A stretch of DNA of 13,542 bases from Anaerolineaceae bacterium. Its GTDB lineage: Bacteria > Chloroflexota > Anaerolineae > Anaerolineales > Anaerolineaceae. Both the position numbers and the translations under genes were made by a program. Positions 8,401 to 13,542 of the stretch are shown here, one piece after another. The notes beneath the pieces were generated by a model, which was given only the letters and a program-made list of their open reading frames with translations, was not told the origin of the DNA and did not search any database. Every line of letters begins with the position of its first letter. The first letter of the stretch is position 1. The stretch covers positions 1-13,542 of the forward strand of contig DLXG01000228.1 in NCBI GenBank assembly GCA_003448875.1. Reading direction: 5' to 3'.

Positions 8401-8635
8401 GCGGCGGGTTCAGGATTTGCGAAAGCAGGCTGATCTGGAAATTTCAGACCGCATCCGCCTTTATTACACAGCCACACCTTTACTGGCCGAAGCGGTGAAG
8501 GATTTTGCCGATTACATTCAAGCCGAAACATTATGCGTGGAGATGGTCAATTCACTGCCGTCTGAAAATCTACCCACAACCCAGGACCGCTTTGACGAAC
8601 AGGAAGTTACCATTGCCCTGAAAAGGGTTGGGTAG
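5483..8635 (+). CDS. ileS: Isoleucyl-tRNA synthetase, type 2 (IleRS2) with GVHH signature
   Basis: This class I synthetase charges tRNA-Ile. It has 1050 residues from the ATG at 5483; AAGGAG (5472-5477) is correctly spaced for it, while the in-frame GTG at 5477 lies in the SD itself. The catalytic domain opens with EGPPTANGKPGVHHVLAR, in which GVHH (55-58) stands where HIGH is normal. WDTHGLPVE (85-93) and KMSKS (597-601) are intact. Zinc-knuckle cysteine pairs are C182/C185 with C395/C398 and C467/C470 with C507/C510. The CP1 editing domain shows TTTPWTLPAN (224-233) and GTGLVH (318-323) with Asp332. The helical anticodon-binding domain lies at about 680-820. The C-terminus has no terminal zinc finger. 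These traits fit the IleRS2 branch shared with eukaryotes, Mycobacteriota and plasmid MupA, which resists mupirocin. It is a single-gene unit under the T-box and is followed by a strong terminator. Confidence 0.97.
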   Translation: MFRPVSPKLNIVLMEEGVLRFWKKNQIFRKSMEQREGCPEYVFYEGPPTANGKPGVHHVLARAFKDVFPRYKTMQGFHVIRRGGWDTHGLPVEIEVEKKLGFTNKQQIEDFGIARFNALCRESAFSYIQEWEKLTDRIAFWVDLDTAYITYTNEYIESVWWILKNFWDKGLLYQGFKVVPYCSRCGTPLSDHEVALGYDDATDPSVYVRLPLVDEPDTALLVWTTTPWTLPANVAVAAHPDETYVVIERELEEGGSEKLILAEALLEKVFAGQPYRVVKTMKGKSLKGKRYQPLFTFVPPDKPAHYVVLGDFVTTEDGTGLVHMAPAFGAEDMNAALEYDLPIIMTVAPNGTFIPEVRPWAGMFVKDADPLIMEDLRQRGLLFRSGTYTHTYPFCWRCDTPLLYYARPTWYIRTSQFKERMVELNEQINWYPAHIKTGRFGNWLANNIDWALGRERYWGTPLPVWECEQCKHQDCIGSVAELSQKTGRDLSGLDLHRPHVDEVTYSCSECGGKMRRVPELIDVWFDSGSMPYAQWHYPFENQEIFARQYPADYICEAVDQTRGWFYSLHAISTLLNDQVSFKNVICLGLILDGKGEKMSKSRGNVADPWDVLNKHGADAMRWYLYTASPPGQERRYSSELVSEVVRNFTLTLWNTYSFFVTYANLDGWQPDASHEPQYSDLDRWLRSSLHALVRDVTEAMETYDVLGATRPIETFVDQLSNWYLRRSRRRFWKSESDEDKRAAYATLYEALVTIAKLLAPTMPFMAEELYQNLVRSVDQSAPESVHLARWPEFDPRVIDERLNREMALVMKLASVGHAARNKANRKVRQPLAEAAFSVGTAEEMRVVEAYADLLEDELNVKKVRVLDTTSEAVAYSLNPLPKQLGQKYGSKFPAIRKALLEMDAETAAKRLLAGQPLAVQVEGETFTILPEEVEVRATAREGFAVASEGAYLAALITDLTPELVKEGLAREFVRRVQDLRKQADLEISDRIRLYYTATPLLAEAVKDFADYIQAETLCVEMVNSLPSENLPTTQDRFDEQEVTIALKRVG

Positions 8636-8658
8636 ATAGAAAGTGAACTGAAAATCAT

Positions 8659-8692
8659 AAAACAGGGCATCTCCGCTAGGATGCCCTGTTTT
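8659..8692 (+). terminator. Strong terminator after ileS
   Basis: AAAACAGGGCATC (8659-8671) pairs perfectly with GATGCCCTGTTTT (8680-8692) over 13 bp, with an 8-base loop. The 3' arm supplies the U-run. The symmetric ends mean it could also act on leftward transcripts. Confidence 0.88.
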
Positions 8693-8711
8693 ACATTAAT
8701 CATACAATAAC

Positions 8712-8739
8712 TTTACAAACCTGGTCTAATTGGTACAAT
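8712..8739 (+). promoter_or_regulatory. Promoter giving a predicted leaderless mRNA for the 8747 gene
   Basis: TTTACA (8712-8717) and TACAAT (8734-8739) are spaced by 16 bases, each one mismatch from the sigma-70 consensus. Only 7 bases separate the -10 box from the ATG at 8747, so the start of transcription should fall at or within two bases of the start codon. No SD sequence is visible before that ATG. Confidence 0.68.
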
Positions 8740-8746
8740 AAACATT

Positions 8747-9763
8747 ATGAGATCAAAATTATCCAATGTAAAGTGGCTCTGGGTAATTTGGCTGGCTGCG
8801 ATTCCTTTGTTGGGTTGGTCCCTAAAATCTACGCCAGTAGAGGATATATTCCGGTTGCTTGGGAGACTCCACATTTCTCAACTTTTGCTGTTAGTAGGGG
8901 TCAATGCTCTGGTATTGCTTTCGATCTCCGTGCGCTGGCAGGTGATCCTGCTTGCAATGGGGGTAAAACTGCCGCTGAATAAAATTTTGAGTTACCGTTT
9001 AACCAGTTTCGGCATCAGTTATTTCACACCCGGCCCGCAGTTTGGCGGAGAACCTGCCCAAGTGGCATTCTTGACGCGCAACCATCCCGTCCAGTCCGTC
9101 AGCGCCGTTTCGAGTGTATACCTGGACAAATTGCTGGAACTCTTAGTCAATTTTTTGATTATCGGCGGTGGAATGCTGTTGATTTTGAACTCGGGTATTC
9201 AAAACGCGGAGTTGAATTATACTAACGCTACGCCGCTGCTATTGCTGGGTTTGATTCCGATTGCCCATCTGATTGCTTTGAGAATAAATTGCTTTCCATT
9301 CAAAGGAATGGCTCAAGGTACTGGTTTGCTTGGTTCAAAGGTTGATTGGATCAAAAAAGCGGGTCGTTTACTGGTTGAGGCTGAAGAGCGGATTGCAGAA
9401 TTTCTCCAAAAACATCCGCAAAGTCTGTATCTGGCTGTTGCAGTATCGGTGTTCTCATGGGGGATGATGATTTTGGAATATTTCCTCATAACTCGTTTTC
9501 TGGGGTTGGAATTGACCATAACCCAGGTTATTTTTACTTTTGTGCTTTCGCGCCTTGCATTTCTAACGCCATTACCGGCTGGTTTGGGTGTTCTGGAAGC
9601 CAGTCAGGTATTTGCCATGCAGACAATTGGACTGCCGGCTGCCTCTGGTCTGGCATTGAGCCTGTGGATGCGTGCCAGAGATGTCGCCATTGGCTTGCTG
9701 GGATTGGGATTGGGCGGTTGGACGGTAACCCGAACCGAACGATCACTTCAGAGGGAAGTCTGA
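8747..9763 (+). CDS. YbhN/AglD-type flippase-like integral membrane protein (UPF0104)
   Basis: This 338-residue polytopic protein of the family that includes the membrane part of lysylphosphatidylglycerol synthase (MprF) has about eight hydrophobic segments, the first at about 9-26. Family motifs are visible: the region TPGPQFGGEPAQVAFL (94-109) and the late PLPAGLGVLEA (276-286), with a conserved SLWMRARD (305-312) near the end. It lacks the C-terminal aminoacyl-transferase domain of MprF, so it is not a lysyl-PG synthase. Members of this family are generally thought to move or help modify lipids, but few have a proven substrate. ATG is taken as the start because a promoter -10 box ends 7 bases before it. 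It heads the operon that continues with a small membrane protein, 21 bases away, and ribA. Confidence 0.85.
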   Translation: MRSKLSNVKWLWVIWLAAIPLLGWSLKSTPVEDIFRLLGRLHISQLLLLVGVNALVLLSISVRWQVILLAMGVKLPLNKILSYRLTSFGISYFTPGPQFGGEPAQVAFLTRNHPVQSVSAVSSVYLDKLLELLVNFLIIGGGMLLILNSGIQNAELNYTNATPLLLLGLIPIAHLIALRINCFPFKGMAQGTGLLGSKVDWIKKAGRLLVEAEERIAEFLQKHPQSLYLAVAVSVFSWGMMILEYFLITRFLGLELTITQVIFTFVLSRLAFLTPLPAGLGVLEASQVFAMQTIGLPAASGLALSLWMRARDVAIGLLGLGLGGWTVTRTERSLQREV

Positions 9764-9784
9764 TTTTCAGAAAATGAGGTTGAA

Positions 9785-10132
9785 ATGAACCAGATGCGCA
9801 GTGGACTTGATTGGCTGGCAGGATTGATCATCCTGTTGACGATAGCGACAGCCGGCATTCATATCTCTTTACTGTTTCCGGATGTGGTATTTATTCTAAA
9901 CGGGCTGGGCTTCCTCTCGCTTGCGGCAGCCTATTTTTTACCCATTCCCTTATTCATTCAGAAAAGGAAATGGATTGCCTGGGCTTACATGGGTTATACC
10001 TTGATCACCATTCTTTTATGGGTTGTTATTGGGGAGCGTTCCACGCTGGGATTTGCAACCAAAGCCATTGAGTTAGCCCTTCTGATCAGTGTTTGGATTG
10101 ATTACCGTCGCAGACGAATAGAGGGTCGTTAA
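9785..10132 (+). CDS. Small four-helix membrane protein of unknown function
   Basis: I do not recognise this 115-residue protein. Four hydrophobic helices are visible at about 9-30, 33-53, 62-83 and 87-106. A basic loop (QKRKW, 59-63) lies between helices two and three and a basic tail (DYRRRRIEGR) at the C-terminus, which suggests both ends face the cytoplasm. There are no cysteines and no obvious catalytic motif. GAGGT at 9776-9780 precedes the ATG with good spacing, and the gene lies 21 bases after the YbhN-like gene and 25 bases before ribA, so it is almost surely a real operon member. A partnership with the flippase-like protein is possible but not shown. Confidence 0.78.
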   Translation: MNQMRSGLDWLAGLIILLTIATAGIHISLLFPDVVFILNGLGFLSLAAAYFLPIPLFIQKRKWIAWAYMGYTLITILLWVVIGERSTLGFATKAIELALLISVWIDYRRRRIEGR

Positions 10133-10157
10133 TCACTAGTATCGCTGAGGTGTTGTT

Positions 10158-10811
10158 ATGGAAGAACCATTAATTTTGAATCAGATTGTATGCGCTCGAG
10201 TGCCAACTGCCGCCGGGGAATTTCAATTGTGTCTGTATACGAATAATCGGGATGATAAAGAACACCTGGCGCTCATCCGAGGGGATGTTTTCGATAAGGA
10301 AAACGTACCAGTACGCATTCATTCCGAGTGCTTTACAGGGGATGTGCTGGGTTCACGCCGCTGTGATTGTGGAGAACAACTTCACCATGCCATCGAGTTT
10401 ATTGCGCTGGAAGATTGCGGAGTCATTGTGTATCTCCGCCAGGAAGGGCGCGGAATTGGACTGCTGGAGAAACTGCGTGCTTATAATTTACAAGATCAGG
10501 GACTGGACACTGTGGATGCGAATATCGCCCTGGGACACCCGGAAGATCAACGCGAATACAGTATGGCAGCCGCAATCTTGAAGGATTTGGGTGTCCGTTC
10601 GGTTCGGCTTTTAACCAATAACCCGGATAAAATTGCCGATCTGGAAAGCCATGGTGTTCGGGTGGTGGAGCGGATTCCGCTTGTTCCCACTATATATCCG
10701 GATAATGCGGCCTACCTGTTGACCAAAATCAAAAGGATGAATCATTTGCTGGATGCTGAGGTGCTTCAATTTGTCCATTCCGAATCAAACCGCAATGGAA
10801 AGTATAAGTGA
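10158..10811 (+). CDS. ribA: GTP cyclohydrolase II
   Basis: The enzyme opens the imidazole ring of GTP, losing formate and pyrophosphate, to give 2,5-diamino-6-ribosylamino-4(3H)-pyrimidinone 5'-phosphate, the first riboflavin precursor. It has 217 residues, close to stand-alone RibA, with no fused DHBP synthase (RibB) domain. Zinc ligands Cys58, Cys69 and Cys71 have the C-x10-C-x-C spacing within [27 protein letters not shown] (94-102) and LTNNPDKI (152-159) form the nucleotide site. Tyr109 in [10 protein letters not shown] matches E. coli Tyr105; in Streptomyces paralogues Met at this place leads to a formylated product, so a normal deformylated product is expected here. A GAGG SD lies at 10147-10150. 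The gene overlaps the following reductase gene by 17 bp, as expected for consecutive steps. Confidence 0.95.
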   Translation: MEEPLILNQIVCARVPTAAGEFQLCLYTNNRDDKEHLALIRGDVFDKENVPVRIHSECFTGDVLGSRRCDCGEQLHHAIEFIALEDCGVIVYLRQEGRGIGLLEKLRAYNLQDQGLDTVDANIALGHPEDQREYSMAAAILKDLGVRSVRLLTNNPDKIADLESHGVRVVERIPLVPTIYPDNAAYLLTKIKRMNHLLDAEVLQFVHSESNRNGKYK

Positions 10812-11526
10812 GGAAGAACTTCAAGTCATTGACTGGCTGAACCGGCACAAAACCAGAGCAGCAAGTGAGGGTAAACCGCTGGTCACCCTCAGTTATGCCC
10901 AATCTCTGGATGGTAGTTTAACCTTACGGCGGGGTATGCCGGTTGGTTTGAGTGGGCCACAAAGCCAGCGTTTGACTCACCTGTTGCGCGCCAATCACGA
11001 CGCCATACTGGTGGGAATTGGCACGGTGCTTTCAGATGATCCGCAATTGACGGTACGTTTGGTGAGCGGTAAAAATCCGCAACCGATTGTACTCGACTCG
11101 CGGCTGCGGATTCCGCTTGAATGCCAGTTGCTGCGCCGTACCGATTGCAGGGCTTGGGTGGCGTGTGCGCTTACCGCAGACAAAATCCGGCAGCAAAACT
11201 TACTTAAACATGGGGCAGAATTGATTCCATTGCCGCGAAGGGGAGACCGTGGGCTGGATCTGGAGAAGTTAATCATGGAATTGTGGCAGAGGGGAATTGA
11301 ATCGGTTATGGTAGAAGGAGGAGCAAAGGTGATTACCTCATTCCTCATTGAAAGGCTGGCAGATGTTGCGGTGATCACCATCGTCCCGCGCTGGCTGGGC
11401 GGATTGAACGTCATCACTCATTCACGGGCATCCGATCGTTTGCCTACGCTTGCGAATGTCCAATACCGTGTGTTCGGCAGAGACGCGGTGGTATTTGGGG
11501 ATTTGGAATGGGCGGAGCGCAAATGA
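10795..11526 (+). CDS. RibD C-terminal-type reductase (pyrimidine reductase / DHFR-like), stand-alone
   Basis: This NADPH-dependent reductase has the RibD_C (dihydrofolate-reductase-like) fold and 243 residues from the ATG at 10795. Signature stretches are [13 protein letters not shown] (32-44), [17 protein letters not shown] (71-87) and [10 protein letters not shown] (171-180) near the end. The substrate in known relatives is the ribosylaminopyrimidine (phosphate) made after GTP cyclohydrolase II, reduced to the ribitylamino form. The zinc deaminase domain of bifunctional RibD (HAE and PCxxC) is absent, so the protein resembles archaeal-type single-domain reductases. The start is uncertain: ATG at 10753 is in frame, and TTG at 10771 has a good GAGGTG (10758-10763). 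The 10795 ATG has no clear SD but would be translated by coupling to ribA. It ends in an ATGA overlap with the dehydrogenase gene. Confidence 0.87.
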   Translation: MESISEEELQVIDWLNRHKTRAASEGKPLVTLSYAQSLDGSLTLRRGMPVGLSGPQSQRLTHLLRANHDAILVGIGTVLSDDPQLTVRLVSGKNPQPIVLDSRLRIPLECQLLRRTDCRAWVACALTADKIRQQNLLKHGAELIPLPRRGDRGLDLEKLIMELWQRGIESVMVEGGAKVITSFLIERLADVAVITIVPRWLGGLNVITHSRASDRLPTLANVQYRVFGRDAVVFGDLEWAERK

Positions 11527-12554
11527 AGCGGCAGGTTTTGGTTCATCGGGATGTTCGAAAACTTGAGGTTGTGGAGGAACTATGCCCTCAGCCAGATGAA
11601 GGCGAGGTACTGGTGCAGACCCGATACAGTGGGATCAGCGCTGGCACCGAGGTAATGATTTACAAAGGTTTATTTCCAGATAATCTGCTGCTGGACGAAA
11701 GCCTGCCAGCCCTCAGCGGGGAATTTAAATACCCTTTCCGTTACGGGTATTGTTGTGTTGGGCAGATCGTGGAATGCGGAAAGAACATTTCACCCGAATG
11801 GCAGGGCAAGCGTGTGTTTGCTTTTCATCCCCACGCCAGTCATTTCACCGTTCCCCTCAATGATCTGATTCCCTTACCAGATACCTTGCGAGATGAGGAT
11901 GCAGTTTTTATCCCAAATATGGAAACAGCGGTTAATTTTCTACAGGATGGCAGGCCGCTGCTGGGTGAGTCGGTGATTGTGTTTGGACTGGGGATAGTCG
12001 GGCTGCTGACCAGTGCGCTGCTGGGACAATTCCCCTTAGGGTTTTTGGGATGCCTGGATTTGTTCCCGCAACGGCGTCAGATTGCCCTGAGTCTCGGCGC
12101 AGATATGGCGCTGAACCCGGCCGAGTTTCCTCACGCTGGCACATTGCGAGAGGCTCTTCGCCTGGCTGGATTACCCCAAGCCGGCGCTGATCTGGTATAT
12201 GAACTCAGCGGTAATCCTCAAGCCCTGAATCAGGCCATTGAAGTATGCGGTTTCAACAGCCGTGTTGTGATTGGATCATGGTACGGCAGGAAAAGCGTCG
12301 GCTTAGATCTGGGCAGCGCCTTTCACCGCAACCGTATCAACCTTAGTTCCAGTCAGGTCAGCACGATTGCGCCCGCTCTCAGCGGCCGCTGGGATAAGAA
12401 CCGCCGCTTTGAAGTGGTTTTTGAACAACTGGAAAAAGTCAAACCCGGTAATTGGATCAGCCATGTCTTTCCTTTAAATGAAGCCGAACAGGTGTTTCAA
12501 CTGCTGGCAGATTCCCCCGAAGAAGTTCTACAAGCCATCTTCACTTACCGATGA
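11523..12554 (+). CDS. Medium-chain dehydrogenase (MDR superfamily, BchC/threonine-dehydrogenase-like), zinc ligands missing
   Basis: This is a 343-residue NAD(P)-dependent oxidoreductase. The GroES-like N-terminal half (about 1-140) is followed by a Rossmann domain with GLGIVG (155-160). In ordinary zinc alcohol dehydrogenases the first half has a catalytic Cys in GxCGTD and a His in GHE. Here the matching stretches are GISAGTE (37-43) and RYGYCCVGQ (73-81), so both ligands are lost, as is the four-cysteine structural zinc loop. SGISAGTE recalls BchC and other zinc-free members. The start is the ATG at 11523, preceded by GGAG (11514-11517) and overlapping the upstream TGA by 4 bp; an ATG at 11508 is in frame but poorly placed. 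It is strongly coupled to the RibD-type reductase, so it may act on a product of the same pathway. The substrate is unknown. Confidence 0.86.
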   Translation: MKRQVLVHRDVRKLEVVEELCPQPDEGEVLVQTRYSGISAGTEVMIYKGLFPDNLLLDESLPALSGEFKYPFRYGYCCVGQIVECGKNISPEWQGKRVFAFHPHASHFTVPLNDLIPLPDTLRDEDAVFIPNMETAVNFLQDGRPLLGESVIVFGLGIVGLLTSALLGQFPLGFLGCLDLFPQRRQIALSLGADMALNPAEFPHAGTLREALRLAGLPQAGADLVYELSGNPQALNQAIEVCGFNSRVVIGSWYGRKSVGLDLGSAFHRNRINLSSSQVSTIAPALSGRWDKNRRFEVVFEQLEKVKPGNWISHVFPLNEAEQVFQLLADSPEEVLQAIFTYR

Positions 12555-13496
12555 TACTGCCACGGCAGTAGCAGTTTTGAAAGATGCGGAAGGTGGCATT
12601 TGTTTGAGAACCTGAATGGTTTTTTCATAGTGGGGGTAGATTTGTTCAATGATCTTCATTGTGATCTCTTGCGGGTGACGGAATCCAGCCAGCGGATGAG
12701 TGTCAATTGGCGGAAAAATGTCCACTCGCACATCTACCGGCCAAAGGCGAGGGAAAATTTCCCGCATTAAAATCTGCAAGGTGGCAGCCAACCGTCGTTT
12801 ATCCTCTTCCCTGCGGCGCAGGAGGGTGAGCGGGTGGCGCAGGGATGGGGCTGCAATCACGCCGCTGACCATGACGGGCAAAACCGGCAGGCCGGGAATC
12901 AACCGCACGAAAAGGCCGGTACTGATTGACCAGTCCTTCAATGACTCCAGCGCGCCCGGCAGCACTCGGGGATCAGGTTCAATTTTGCCGGCGGGAAAGG
13001 TCAATACTGCTCCGCCAGCACGTAGATGAGCAGCGGTTTGGCGGACAACCTGACCGCGTTGGTCTTCGGCTTCTGGCACAAAGAATAGATAGCGGCTAGT
13101 GGCAGACAGGGCGCGCAAGAAAGGCCGTTCTGCTGCCAGAACACGCAGATCATGGCGCGGTAAGGCCGCAAAGAGAGCCAGCGTATCGGCCATGCCGGGA
13201 TGATTGGAAAGAATCAATACCGGTCCTTGTGGCGGCAGGTTTTCCTGACCGTTAATGGTCAGAGATTGTACGTAATCGGGAAGCATTCGCAGCGAGCCGG
13301 CGGTTAAGCCATCGGCATCCACGCCGCGGTCAAAATCCAATACATGGCGGGCAAACTTACGCGCTGGATAGGCAAATAACCGCCGGGCCAGCCGGCGAGC
13401 CCAGCGCCAATTCTGAATGCCAAACGAAATCAACATATCTTCAATATTGATTTCAACCAAAGATTCTTCACTGGCATGATAATTCGCGGAGACCAT
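12528..13496 (-). CDS. PlsC-like 1-acylglycerol-phosphate acyltransferase family protein
   Basis: This lipid acyltransferase of the LPLAT family has 322 residues. The catalytic HxxxxD motif is His99 to Asp104 (NHPGMAD). The acceptor-site motif reads FPAGKIEP (167-174), where many relatives have FPEGTR. A basic helix lies at about 29-51 (RWARRLARRL), likely a membrane-surface anchor. No clear multi-helix membrane region is seen. The roughly 80-residue N-terminal extension before the catalytic domain is longer than in minimal PlsC. The exact acceptor (lysophosphatidate or another lipid) cannot be told. The ATG at 13496 is supported by a TATAAT six bases upstream on this strand; no SD is seen, so translation is probably leaderless. 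A later ATG at residue 21 (13436) is possible. The gene converges on the dehydrogenase gene with a 27-bp overlap of coding ends. Confidence 0.88.
   Translation of the reverse strand: MVSANYHASEESLVEINIEDMLISFGIQNWRWARRLARRLFAYPARKFARHVLDFDRGVDADGLTAGSLRMLPDYVQSLTINGQENLPPQGPVLILSNHPGMADTLALFAALPRHDLRVLAAERPFLRALSATSRYLFFVPEAEDQRGQVVRQTAAHLRAGGAVLTFPAGKIEPDPRVLPGALESLKDWSISTGLFVRLIPGLPVLPVMVSGVIAAPSLRHPLTLLRRREEDKRRLAATLQILMREIFPRLWPVDVRVDIFPPIDTHPLAGFRHPQEITMKIIEQIYPHYEKTIQVLKQMPPSASFKTATAVAVSSVSEDGL
12555..12578 (+). terminator. Probable terminator of the ribA operon, inside the opposing gene
   Basis: TACTGC (12555-12560) pairs with GCAGTA (12565-12570) around CACG, with the fully palindromic core TACTGCCACGGCAGTA. 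TTTT follows at 12575-12578. It begins at the base after the dehydrogenase stop. The stem is short and the U-tract is four bases away, so strength is uncertain. It lies within the C-terminal codons of the leftward acyltransferase. Confidence 0.45.
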
Positions 13497-13502
13497 GTTA
13501 AG

Positions 13503-13508
13503 ATTATA
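13503..13508 (-). promoter_or_regulatory. -10 box for the acyltransferase gene, predicted leaderless
   Basis: On the minus strand a perfect TATAAT is followed by CTTAAC and then the ATG, so transcription should begin at the A of the start codon. No good -35 box is seen at 16-18 bases upstream, and no extended -10 TGn is present. Confidence 0.6.
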
Positions 13509-13542
13509 GTATGTTTGACCCGTATATTGGATAATTACAAAT

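Noticed and set aside
2496..8692. Terminators after jag and after ileS share an ACAGG(G)CA arm, hinting at a dispersed repeat.
   Set aside because: Only the short stem core is shared; loops and flanks differ. Similar terminator stems arise often and no mobile-repeat structure is seen.
8747..9763. Lysylphosphatidylglycerol synthase (MprF) activity for the YbhN-like protein.
   Set aside because: The protein ends after the membrane region; the aminoacyl-transferase domain is absent.
10995..11417. Long open frame on the minus strand inside the reductase gene (140 codons), and similar minus-strand frames at 413-814 and 7181-7552.
   Set aside because: They lie opposite well-supported genes, encode Arg/Ser/Pro-rich sequence without recognisable motifs and lack SDs; they are codon-bias shadows.
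11508..11522. ATG at 11508 as the dehydrogenase start.
   Set aside because: It lacks a suitable SD, while the ATG at 11523 has GGAG five bases before it and the typical ATGA overlap.

Overview
The window reads as ordinary chromosomal DNA of medium G+C from a bacterium that looks like a member of Chloroflexota, class Anaerolineae. I infer this from protein character: a short Gram-positive-type YidC, a Jag/KhpB protein, a type-2 IleRS under a T-box, and archaeal-like RibD reductase sequence. No rRNA or other phylogenetic marker is present, so the assignment is tentative. I see no insertion sequence, phage gene, CRISPR array, tRNA or rRNA. Coding density is very high.

Region 1 (1-5037, rightward) starts inside a beta-propeller gene and continues with yidC, jag/khpB, a membrane glycosyltransferase and a pyrimidine-nucleoside phosphorylase. 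The propeller-yidC-jag part is a membrane-protein biogenesis block. A hairpin terminator separates jag from the glycosyltransferase and ends directly against the Shine-Dalgarno (SD) sequence of the latter, so the last two genes may be expressed by partial read-through or from an unseen promoter.

Region 2 (5038-8700) is a self-contained ileS unit. It has a weak upstream terminator, a good sigma-70 promoter, a complete tRNA-Ile T-box leader (specifier AUC, acceptor-pairing UGGU, mutually exclusive antiterminator and terminator), then ileS and a 13-bp terminator. The enzyme is of the type-2 class associated with mupirocin resistance. Its class I signature is GVHH instead of HIGH, the variant linked to hyper-resistance.

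Region 3 (8701-12578, rightward) is a probable operon: a YbhN-like membrane protein, a small four-helix membrane protein, GTP cyclohydrolase II, a stand-alone RibD-type reductase, and a medium-chain dehydrogenase that lacks the usual zinc ligands. The last three overlap (17 bp and 4 bp), which suggests they work on one GTP-derived pyrimidine or pterin-like product. This could be part of riboflavin synthesis or a separate pathway; the deaminase, DHBP synthase, lumazine synthase and riboflavin synthase are not in the window. The promoter sits so close to the first ATG that the mRNA is predicted to be leaderless.

Region 4 (12528-13496, leftward) is a PlsC-like acyltransferase that overlaps the dehydrogenase tail-to-tail by 27 bp. 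It also appears to be leaderless, with a perfect TATAAT six bases before its ATG.

The best leads are the GVHH IleRS with its T-box, the GTP cyclohydrolase II/reductase/dehydrogenase operon, and the two predicted leaderless promoters. I found nothing I would call a wholly new system.
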